From Edaphochlamys debaryana (taxonomy: Eukaryota; Chlorophyta; Chlorophyceae; Chlamydomonadales), in assembly GCA_016858145.1 (NCBI GenBank), contig JAEHOE010000129.1, positions 248,001 through 312,000 on the forward strand: a DNA stretch of 64,000 nucleotides, in the 5' to 3' direction. Below, piece after piece: positions 54,601 to 64,000 of the stretch (position 1 is its first letter; every line of letters starts with the position of its first letter). Below the pieces are notes generated by a model, which saw only the letters and a list, made by a program, of their open reading frames with translations, did not search any database and was not told the DNA's origin. A program made the translations under genes and the position numbers.

Positions 54601-56373
54601 TCCCAACCGACCACCCTTTCCTAGCGGCCAGGGCGGACGGATCAGTGCAGTATGCAGGCCCGGACGCCCCTTGATGGAGGCGGGGCACACCCTGCGGCGC
54701 ATAACAAACGGGAGGGAGCCGCAGGGGGGGGGGGGTTTCGCCCGGCGGCGCATAACAAACGGGAGGGAGCCGCAGGGCAGGGGCGGGGACCGGGTGAGCT
54801 ACACGTGGCGTTTGATGGGATGTGCACCTTGCGGAAAGGGGACATAGTCCTCTGCGGCGCATAACAAACGGGAGGGAGCCGCAGAGTGGGAGTGAATGTG
54901 GGGTCGGGAGAGCCAGGATCGAGAGGTGTACGGCCAACAGTGTGAGCACATGATGAACGGTGAACGGTTACTGGTAGGAGGCGCGGCCGAGGAGGGGCCA
55001 TCGATACACGCTGAGCATGGTCATTGCGTGCCAAGGACTAAGGTGGGACCTGAGTGTGGTCAGTGCAAGTTATGACAGGGACTTGCGTTCTGGCTTGCAG
55101 GGGGCAAGCCCGTGAGGTGGGTCGCTTGGCCCCAGCGTTCAGCGCTGTGACCCCAGGGGGGTCCTTCATTGTAAACACCGAGGACTGGCCCGAGGTCGAG
55201 AGGAGAGCCCAGGAGCCCCTGCTCAGGTGCTTGGCGGAGGAGCCTGCGAGCGTGTGGGGAAGAGGGGGGTTTGGTTGGAGCAGAAGGAGCGGAGGCCGGG
55301 ATGCGGTGGCTGTGAGACAGAGGATGCAAGTGGTCCCGTTCACAGAAGCCCAGGAAGCACCAGGAGGAAGGAATCCAGCGCTCACCGGCAGACGCGGGCA
55401 GGGCGACGCAGGGAGCCTTGAGGCGTTGGGCAGCAGGCGCCGCCGCGCCTGGCCCAGCCTGGTAGGCGCCTGCTGCTGCGTCCTGCAAACAAAACAACAG
55501 GGGAGGTTTAGTTGTTGGCGGTGTAGCACTAGGGTCCAGGCCAGGGTAAACAGACCAAGCCAGCGGCCCAGCCTCCCGCCCCAACCCCCCAAGACAGCCT
55601 GCAGCGCACGAACCCAACTCCGTCCGGCTCCGCGTCCCAGCACCCACCGTGGTCCCCTGCACCAGCACCTGTGCGGGGAAGGCCACGGCGTCGAGGCTGC
55701 TGGTGACGTGGATGAGGTGCAGGCTCACGGCGCCCGCATCCTCCTCCTCCACCTCCGCCGCCGCCGCCGCCGCCACCGCCGCTGCACCTTGCTTGGTCTT
55801 GATGCCTGAGCCCGGCCTTGCTTCTGCTGCTGCTGCTGCGGCGGCGGCGGCTGCAGGCGCCGTGGGTTGCTGCAGCGGTGCAGGGGCTCCCGCAGCACCC
55901 TCGCCGTCCGTATCCCCCTGCTTGCGTCCTGTCGCTGCCCCTCCCTCGGCAGCGCCGCTCGCGTGCTCCGCCTCTGCACCGCCTGCACCCCCTGCCGCGG
56001 GCGCTCCCGCGGACCGCAACCGCTTCGCGCCAACGGCGGGGCCATGCTCCTCGCCGGCATCTCCGCCTTGCTGCCCAGCCTCCTCCTCCTCCTCCTCCTC
56101 CTCAGCCGCTAGCGCGGCCTCCTCCTTGTCTCTCTTGGCCGCCTGTCGCTCCGCTTGCGACTGGTTGCGCCAGTTCTGCTGTGCGGCAGCGGCGCTCGCT
56201 CGCCGTGGCTGGTCGGGGCGCCCGGGGGGCACGTGCTTGCCTGGCGGCAGGCTACGCGGGTCCGAAGAACGTTTCATGAAGTCATAGATCAGCCGCTGCC
56301 GCTTCTTCTCCGCTTCACCATCGTTGTCGTCCTCGTCGTCGGACGCGTGGCGCTTCCGGGCTGCTGGCGACAT
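51690..56373 (-). CDS. Gene H: multi-exon nuclear protein with long C-terminal coiled coil
   Basis: Minus strand. Exons: 56373-55648 (MSPAARKRHASDDEDDND..., acidic/basic N-terminus with LIYDFMKRSSDPRSLPPGK, ends VAFPAQVLVQGTT), 55482-55386, 55243 to about 55083 (3' end uncertain), 54339-53986 (a compact, non-repetitive domain: WSSSYSWIRGNDKGRVFFIA, RWLQLRSGG, LDPECVLWIQVPEEQLQLDL) and 53621-51690. The last exon opens with ADDDDRVATAVRHYVAQLDA, carries basic patches (EQRKRPRRG, HQRKKPRRGK), a Pro/Ala-rich middle and a ~150-residue coil ending ELARVYAVLDQLPGRQQ. An in-frame ATG at 56556 would add 61 residues, but they look like 5' UTR. Splitting into two genes after 53986 is possible, because the frame runs on to a stop at 53860 if that donor is not used. 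The domain at 54339-53986 was not recognised. Function unknown; probably nuclear. Confidence 0.6.
52708..52742 (-). repeat. 6-bp coding repeat (Gln-Ala) in gene H
   Basis: About six GGGCCT/AGGCCC units encode QAQAQAQAQA on the minus strand within the Ala/Pro-rich middle of the last exon. Confidence 0.8.
54692..54884. repeat. Three copies of a 33-bp element with 7-bp inverted ends in an intron of gene H
   Basis: Near-identical copies at 54692-54724, 54746-54775 (missing the first 3 bp) and 54852-54884. Full copies begin CTGCGGC and end GCCGCAG, a perfect 7-bp inverted repeat, around GCATAACAAACGGGAGGGAG. On the minus strand each copy ends GCGCCGCAG, a good splice-acceptor sequence. No target-site duplication is apparent. 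Confidence 0.85.
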
Positions 56374-57509
56374 GGCGCGCGGGTGGGAAGGGCAAGGGGC
56401 GGGGGACCTGCACGAGGGGTGGTGGCAGGTCGAGCGACGAAGGTAGGTTGCAAGACCATCTGTGCTTCTACCGGCGCCGGGAAGCTCGTTCAAGAGCTTC
56501 CTGGCGCTCGCGTTAACGGCTTCGAGAGGGAGACCCTTGCATGACCCGCGACGCACTCGCGCTACGTCCGTGAGTTAACGCAGCAGCACCGGTGTGATCT
56601 GTAACGCCCGAGGTGTCACTTACGGTAGCAGGGCCTGCTATGCGTGCAGCGGGGACATGATGGAGCTCGCGCGGAGCCCCGAAGCTTGAGCAGGCTCACA
56701 GGCGGTGTTGTATCAGTGCTAGAGACAGGCTTAGCAAGCGTGCGGATGTGGGTTCACGCCTGCTTGCCAAGATGCGCGAGCACAGGAGAAAGCGCTGTGG
56801 GGGAGCTAAATGTGGGCAACTGAGCGCAGCGACCGCCTATAAAGTGTGCAAAGGACGAGTTTAGGCCGCAGGGCTTCAGGCCAACCCTGCCTGTGCGGCG
56901 GCCCTGCGTGCTGCGCCTGCAGTGGCCCATGCTGGACGGTGGGACAGCGCAACGTCAGGGGCACAGCAATTTGCTCTGCCTGTTGAGTTACGGAAGGCAA
57001 ACCTTGCAGCCCTGTAGACGTGTTTGCCTGGTCGGAGGAACGGAAGGACGGGAGAAGTGGACATGCCCGCGTGGCGTGCCATGTCAAAACCCTAGCGGCT
57101 TGCCCCCTCCCCCCCGCGCGTGGCCTCCGCTCTGAGCCCGTGAACATGTTACTCTAAGCTGCCTCCGGTCGGCCTATTCGTCCTGTTGGGGTTATTGAGC
57201 GGCCGGGACCAACGACTCCGGTCGCGGCCGTGCACCGTGAACCAACTTGTCCTTCCGGTTTGCAAGCTTTTGAGGCCACCTTGCAATTGCTGACCATCTG
57301 TGAATAAGGATGAGGGCTCAAGAACACCTTTCGCCGCTCGCGAGTGACATTTCACATGTGTGCACGGCTTCGTGGGCTGCATCGCTTAGCAGAACAAGCA
57401 TGATTAAAAGCAGATAGCGAGCATGGCGCATGTACACGCGACTCGGCGCAGCGACCAGGAATGGTGCACTCTCGGCGGGCGAAGAATGCGCGAAAGGGCC
57501 TGACTGGGC
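56374..57509. other. Divergent intergenic region between gene H and the beta-helix gene
   Basis: Bidirectional promoter region by position. No gene, repeat or TATA box could be supported; GC content is visibly lower than in the flanking exons. Confidence 0.4.
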
Positions 57510-60500
57510 ATGAGATTAACGAGGAGGCATGCCATCCTGATCGTTGTGTTGGGCGCGTGGGGCCTGGCGGAGATGCCCCCAGGGGCGGAGCAGCTCGCGG
57601 AGCTCATCGCTGCTGAGGACCAGCCAATACCGCCACACCAGGAGCGTCCTCCAGCGCTGGCGCTACCTCCTGAGGATGGGAGTGGGAGTGGGCCGCTCCC
57701 TCCATCCACGCCCCAATTCACGCCCCCGCGACCCCCACGTCGCCCGCTGCTGACCCCACCGCCCCAACGCCACACATGGGGCGTCGAGCCCCTTGCAGCT
57801 GACACCACAGTGACCGTAGTTAGCCCTGTGCTCAGCACTGGGCCTGGCTTGCAATCGGGCAGCAGTCTCGACGGCACGGGCCTCGGCTACGAAGAAACCA
57901 AATCCCCGCCTGCGGAGCCCAGCCCTGAACCCAAAGCGGATGGTAGGAACCATGACCAGCCGCCGCCAGGGGAAGATGAAGGGCCACAGCCGCCGCCACC
58001 GGCGCCGCCGACGTCGTACGTTGACCGTTGGGTCAACGACACGGCGGGGCTGGTGGCGGCGATCGCTGAGCTGGAGCCGCTCTCGGACCCGGCGGCGGGC
58101 GTGCTGGGCCGGATCTGGATCTCGCCCGGGGTGTACGACATCAGCGACGCGATCGAGATCCGCGCGCCGCTGGAGCTCATCGGTTCGGGATCTGGAATGG
58201 AGGCTGGGGCCGGTGGCGGCAGCGGCGACGGCGGTGGCGGGGGCAGCGGCGACGGCGGAGCAGGCGGCGGAGCCGAGGATGGGCAGCCGGGGCGCAGCGG
58301 AGCGGAGGGGCCTGTGCGGCGGACCCTGGCCCAGGCCGCAACGATGCTGGACTGCGGGGGCGCTGACGTGGGGGCCCTGGTGGTGAGGGCCGGCGGCACC
58401 GTGATACGGGTGAGCGGTCTGAGCAGGGGAGAGCAGACTGTGATGGGACGGGGACGAGGGGGGGCGATGTCGTGCGGGATGGCTGCGGTCGAGGTGGGGC
58501 ATGCCAAAGTACGGGACAGAACAGCTGCGTGTGGCAGGTGAGGGAAGCTGCAGGCTTGGGGGCTGGCCCCTTCGGTGGATCTCTGGGGCCAGCCATACGT
58601 TCGACCTTAGGCCTGTCGGTTCCCCACGTGTTCGCTCCTCCGCCCCAGGGCCTGCGCTTCACGCGCTGCGGCGGCCCCGCCCCCCTGCTCCTGGACCTGA
58701 GGCGCAGCGGCAGCGGCGAGGGCGTGGAGCTGCGGGGGTGCGGCTTCGAGGGCAATGCGGGCAGCCTGGCGGGTGGGTGGGAGGTTGGGAGGGTGGCGGT
58801 GCAAGGGGAGGGGCTTGGCGGGTGGGTCCCAGGTACGGGACCACTGGTACAGTGGTACGCCCAGGAACCCCCAGGGAACAGCGCTCCCCCAGCCAAGCAT
58901 CCTGCTGACCCGACCCCCGCAACCGCAAGGCCGGAGTCTTTGACCGCCCTGGACCGTGCCCCACCACCACCGCCACTCGCTCCCCTTCAGGCGGCGTGGC
59001 GGTGCACCCCCCCCCCCAGCCAGGCAGCTGAACCTCCTGCCGACCCTGACCCACCTGTAACCCGCCTGCCGGTGACCCCGCCCCACCCCCTGCCCCCAGG
59101 TGGTGTGGCGGTGCATCCCCGCAGCCGGGCCGACCTGACCCTCCGCGACTGCGCCTTCCGGGGCAACGGGGGGCGGGAGGTGCCGGGGGACTACGTATAC
59201 GACTACGGTGTGTGTGTGTGTGGGGGGGGGGTCGGGGTGATGGGACAGGGGCAGTACAGCAGCGGGATGAGGGTCGGTACCGGTACGGTTGTGGGTCAGT
59301 ACAGTGGTGTCGGGGTATGCTGTAGGACCTGAGGCTGAGCTGCCCTGAGGGGTGGGCCTGAACAGCTGCGGCGATGGTTGATGGACGGAGGGGATCGCGG
59401 CTGCAGTGGCCCGGGTATACGGCCTCACGTCATGTTTCCCCATCGACGCCCTACCCCTATCCGGCTATCCACCCTCACCCCATCAGACTACTCCGCCGGC
59501 GTCTCGCTGCGCCCCGTGCTGCCCGCCTCCGCCCTGGCCCTGGGCCCCGGCTCCCACCTAGTCAGCGGCTGCCGCTTCGAGGGCAACGGGGGGCTGGGGC
59601 CGGGACAGACGCTCAACGTATCGCAGGTGGGCAGGGGTGGCGGCAGCGGGCCTCGTGTCAGGGGACGAAGTACTCATGCCTGGGGAATGGCCGGGGCTTG
59701 GGCGGGCGGGTCAGGCGGGGATTGCTCCCAGGCCTTTGGGCCTGGCGTGTGGGACCAATCACGTCATGTTTTGCGCCCTCACGGCTGTACCGGTGTGTGC
59801 CCCTGATACCCACCCCCCAGTCGTCTGCGCCCCTGGACGTGAGCTGCCTGGAGGGAGGTGTGGTCGTGCGAGTGGAGGACTCGGTCTTCGAGGTAAGGGG
59901 GGGATGGGGGCGGCCGGTGTGCGCGGGAGGCTTTCCGGGAGGCATCGACCGGGTAGCGCCTCGCGCACCTCGTCCACCCGTCTCCCGCCTTGCTCTCCTC
60001 TCGTCTCACACCCCATACCCCCTCCCTCCCACGCTCCCAACCCCTCTCTGCCCCTCCCGTGCACCTCCCATGTCTCCCTCCCCTTGCCTCCCGCTCAGCC
60101 CGCATCCCTAGCCCACCCCCATTCGCCCCCGCAACCCCCCCCCTCCGCTCCTACCCCCCTTCCCCCAGTCCAACACCGGCCGTCAGGCGGGTGCCCTGTT
60201 CCTGCACGGCCACCCCGACGGAGCCACGCCCTCCGTGGGCTGCAGGGCGGAGCTGGAGGGGGTGGTCATGGAGGGCAACGCGGGCTACCAGGCGGGGGCC
60301 ATGCTCATCACGTGAGTCCGGTACTGGTGCCCGTCGCCTGAATGCATGGGAGCGCAGCTTAAGTGGCCTTCGCTGGGCCGGGTTTGAACATGGGTTTCTC
60401 CGGCAGGGGAAGACGACAGGGTCTTCATCCAATCTGTCAGCCCCTTGTGCTGATCCCGCTTGAACAGCCCTTCCTTGAAGCCCGTCTCACCCCCATTCGT

Positions 60501-63500
60501 TCTCCAAACCCGCAAGTGCCCAGTGAAGGGCTCTAGCTGCTACGTGTCTCCCCACCAAGTAATGCTCGTGCCCCGACCCCCACCTCCTTCTCACACTCTT
60601 TCTGCCCTCCTGTCCCCACCCCCAGCTGCCCCGTCAAGGGCTCCAGCTGCTCCGTGGCGCTCACCGCCTGCCGCCTGGAGCGCTCCCTCGCGCTGCAGTC
60701 GGGGGCGGTGCTGGCGAGGGGCAGCGGCACGGCCTTCGCGGCCACGCGGACCTCCCTGGCGCACAACTGGGGCGGGGGGCTGGGGGCGGTGGACGTGGCG
60801 GTCAGCTTCACGGACTGCGTGTGAGGGGGTTTGGGGGGCGGCTAGGCGGTAGAGGGGGATGGGTATGAGGAGGAGGGGGCTCAAGGGACTGCAAGTGAGT
60901 CCGTTACGACAAGGGGGAGGGCAAGGGAAGGGTTGCGGTGGGTCCTGCTCCCTCCGAGTGGGAGACTTCCTCCCCTGACTCCCCTTTTCTTCATTCCCTC
61001 GTTCCTCCTCCCTTCCGAGTTCCGACCCTACCGGTATTCCCATACACAAATCTCTGGGTCCCTTGCCATCCTGTGCTCCCCACTGCTTTCGATGCAGCAT
61101 CTGGAACAACTCGGCCCCCTCCTTCGGCGGACTCAGCACATGGGGCGGCTCCGTGACTGCGACCAACACCACCTTCCGAGCCAACGCGCCCCGCAACCGC
61201 CGCTACGCCAAGGCCGCGGCCCACCTCATCTCCAACTCCTACGGGTAGGTGCGGCCACTGCTTGTGTACGGCACCTGCATGGCAGGTGGCCTTGTGGGGG
61301 TTGCGGCTTCAGGACCCGTTGGGGGCTCCTCTCTTGACCGGAGCCGCTCGATAGTGCTGCTTTGGAACAAGGCGTTAATGAGTAACTCCCCCCATAGAAC
61401 ATCCCCTCCCTGCCCCCCCTCGGCCCCCTCGGCAGAAACAAATTCGTCGACTGCACCTTCGAGGACAACCTGGGGCACGGGCTGTACGTGGTGGGTGGGG
61501 GGTGGGGGGTGGGGGCTGCCACTCCGTGCGGGTATCGGCCAAGAGGTGCGGGTGTGCGGAGGGCATGTCCATAGCACTGCCCATCGCTGCGACCTCCCCT
61601 GGCCCCATCACCTCCCTCCTACCTGCCCCGGCTATACCAAACCCCCCTCCCCCAGTACGCCGCTGACGTGCCACTCCCGATGACCCCTTCTCAGTAATCC
61701 CTCCCCCAACCACCCCCTGTTCCTGCTCTCGCTCCTCCCTCCCTCCCCCTTCCCACCTACCCGTCAGCACGCTGCCGACGTGGCGGCATGTGTCTTGATG
61801 GCCTGTTTTCACCCTTCCGTACCGGTAATCACCCTTCTACTCACCCTTCCCTCAACGCCTCGCCTCAGTACGCCGCTGACGTGGCGGTCTCCCGCTGCGC
61901 ATTCCGCCGCAACCTGGCCCTCCCTGGTTCCGAGGCGGAGGCGGGCGGGGCGCTGTACCTGTTCGACCTGGTGCTCATGAGCAGCCTACAGGTTTGGGGG
62001 GGGGGTATAAAAGGGATTAGAGGGATAGGAGGCAGAAGGTAAGGGGGAGGAAGGGATGGAGGGTGAGGGAGGGGAAATGGGCGGGGAAGGTGGTTGGCAT
62101 GGTGGTCATGAGCACACAAACACGTGCGCGCTAAGCGTCTGACGCCCCCCCCCCCACCTCTTTCGTCATCCAACCACACACTCCCCCCCAGGACTCTCTC
62201 TTTGAGGACAACGTGGCGCTGGCCGGGGGCGCCATCATGCTCTACTCGAGTCAGGCGCTGAGGATAGCGGGATGCGTGTTCAGGGGGTGAGCGGGGCGTG
62301 TGGGACAAGGCTGAATGGTTACGGGGCCGAACAGGATAGGCGGGAATGTGGCAGTCCCCGCAGAAGGCACCAAGCCTGCACAGGTTAAGCGGGGGTCCGC
62401 GACCCCGGGTCTCTCGGGAGTGTGAACACGTCCTCCTTTTTGGAGTCAAGTCTTGCCACTGAACCCCGCCTTCCCCCACCCCGCTTGACCGCAGCAACCG
62501 AGCGCTGAGCGGCGGAGCAGTTGAGGTCGAGGTGCCCGTGGCGCCCATCGAGATCGTCGACTCGTACTTCATCAACAATACGGCAGTCGGGCCCGGGGAG
62601 CCGCTGTACGGCAATTTGTACGACGACCCATCCCGCGTCGGCCTGTACGCCTCGCCGCCGCCGCCGCCATCGCGCCCACCATCGCCGCCGCGTGCGCCCG
62701 CGTTCTCCTCAGCAATGGGGGACTACAACAGCGACGATGACATGGCCGATTACACAGATGGCGATGGAACGGATGGCGACGCCGGCGGCGGGGGCCAGGG
62801 CATGGCCCCGCCGGAGAGCTGCGGCGAGGGCGGCGGCGGAGCGCTGTGCATCCGCAGCGCTCAAGAGGTGCCGGTGAGTCGAGGGTACGGCACTGCATGG
62901 GGACCTGGCGGTGCCGTACGGCACTGGGACTGAAGGAGGGAGACATTTTTGGCTTTTCTCTCCCGCTTCCTGGCCCCTCACGCCTCCCGCAGCCGCCCGT
63001 CCTCTAACCACCAGCTTCCTGCCTCCTCCTTCCTCCCCCTCTCCCCCCCAGGTCACGATCCGCAACGTGTCGCTCCTCTCCAACCGCGCGCTGCTGGGCG
63101 GGGGGCTGTACGTGGGCGCGGGGGCGCGCTGCCAGCGGCGGGTGGGGTGCTACCGCCTCACGCTGGACCCGGACGTGGTCTTCAGGGGTGAGGCAGAGGG
63201 TGTATGGAGGGTGGTGTGGGGTTGGGGGCACGGTGTGTATGGGTGGGGGGTATAGGTTGGGGGTGTCAGAAGGGTGGTGCTACCGCCTCACGCTGGACCC
63301 CGACGTGGTGTTCAGGGGTGAGAGCGGGGGGTGCGGGGGGGTGCAGGGGCTGGGCCGGGCCAAGGGGTTGTTTTCAGGGATGTACACTGTTGTGCCTGGG
63401 TAAGGCGGAGTATGCAGAGCGGGACCGACTAGCTAACACCGACCTGGCAGCCGCGTGATCCATTCCTGCCCACTAGAAAGCACAGGGCAGGGGCTGGGCC

Positions 63501-64000
63501 GGGTCGGGAAGTTGTGGTCAGGGATGTACGTTGGGATGCCTGCCGTGGGGAAGGCGGAGCATGCAGATCTGGGCTGACCAGCTGATGACACTGACCTGGC
63601 GGCCTCATAAGTCATAACCCATATCCTGGTCCTGCTCTGCCGCCTAGAAGGCACAGGGGGACGGAGGGGCAGGGCGGGTTGCTCAAGGCTGACCGGAGGT
63701 CAGGTCAGGAGCGAGAACGGCCGCCGGGGACTCGTCCGGGACTGATCCTTGAACTCCTACATCCCTTCTACGCGCCCGCCCCCCTACCCAGATAACCATG
63801 CCGAGCTGGCCGGCGGCGCCGTGTACTGGCTGTACGAGCGGATCCTTGCCGTACGCTGCTGGCGATCCGCGCCCCGCCTGGCGGCGCCCACCTTGCCGGG
63901 GCTGCTTCGAGAGCTGCAGACCCATGCATTCGTGACCAGCGGAACCACAACGAACGAAACCTCAACCGCCCGTACGACAACGACCGACTCATCAAGCACG
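57510..64000 (+). CDS. Secreted right-handed beta-helix (POMP-repeat-like) protein, 3' partial
   Basis: Exons: 57510-58409, 58649-58772, 59100-59207, 59487-59626, 59821-59892, 60169-60311, 60626-60820, 61098-61244, 61436-61490, 61869-61991, 62192-62286, 62495-62873, 63052-63187, 63792 to beyond the window; phases agree throughout. The N-terminus MRLTRRHAILIVVLGAWGLA looks like a signal peptide, followed by a Pro-rich spacer to about residue 170. WVNDTAGLVAAIAEL...GRIWISPGVYDIS is the typical entry into a pectate-lyase-like beta-helix; later exons give turns of the FxxN...GGA type (CGFEGNAG, CAFRGNGG, CRFEGNGG, LFEDNVALAGGAI, LLSNRALLGGGLY), as in polymorphic-outer-membrane-protein repeats. 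SPPPPPSRPPSPPRAP and an acidic insert interrupt the helix near 62660-62800. Likely secreted or cell-wall; ligand unknown. No catalytic residues could be assigned. Confidence 0.75.
63148..63322 (+). repeat. Duplicated exon end with donor site (beta-helix gene)
   Basis: The last 40 nt of exon 63052-63187 plus the donor (63148-63192) recur at 63278-63322 with two or three mismatches and a second GGGGTGAG donor. Further on, about 63350-63488 and 63492-63660 are a diverged tandem duplication in the same intron. Confidence 0.85.

Noticed and set aside
54488..54949. Minus-strand ORF with repeated LPPVCYAP
   Set aside because: It is a translation of the 33-bp intronic repeats and has no link to the flanking exons of gene H.
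56374..56556. N-terminal extension of gene H from the ATG at 56556
   Set aside because: The 61 extra residues are low in family-like features, and the ATG at 56373 opens directly into the Lys/Arg/acidic N-terminus; 5' UTR is more likely.

Overview
This is nuclear DNA of a eukaryote, most likely a GC-rich core chlorophyte green alga (Chlamydomonas/volvocine or Sphaeropleales type; species not determined). Genes are split by many short GT-AG introns (mostly about 85-350 nt). Third positions are GC-saturated and proteins are rich in Ala, Gly and Pro. One gene encodes a secreted beta-helix protein with SPPPPP-type linkers, common in these algae. No rRNA, tRNA, CRISPR or bacterial operon signal was seen.

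Layout: (1) 88-7635, + strand: a multi-exon FBH1-type (F-box DNA helicase 1, UvrD/SF1A) gene, 5' end outside the window. (2) 8718-36335, + strand: a tandem family (here A, B, C, orphan, D). Members A-D join a conserved, unrecognised N-terminal module (about 215 residues, invariant four-Cys motif) to a basic NLS-like patch and a long Ala/Glu/Arg coiled coil. Every intron I could place in A, C and D is phase 0. Gene C carries the module twice. Gene B has a one-base frameshift. A promoter-plus-coil orphan lies between C and D. (3) 36687-41469, + strand: a second FBH1-like copy, with an in-frame TGA and no C-terminal zinc finger, bracketed by a 34-bp direct repeat matching the end of gene D. (4) 42742-56373: four further NLS-plus-coiled-coil genes (E on +, F, G, H on -) with unrelated N-termini; F and G share 3' flanks. 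(5) 57510 to the window end, + strand: a secreted right-handed beta-helix protein, 3' end outside the window.

The locus looks shaped by repeated segmental duplication: promoters, N-modules, coils and 3' flanks recur as blocks, and both helicase copies carry a different inactivating change. Introns across the window repeatedly hold partial copies of the neighbouring exon edge with its splice site. The basic patches suggest nuclear proteins. A shared role of the helicase and coiled-coil genes in recombination or chromatin is only a hypothesis from adjacency. Exon coordinates were read by eye from splice motifs, reading frame and paralogue comparison; no transcript data were available.
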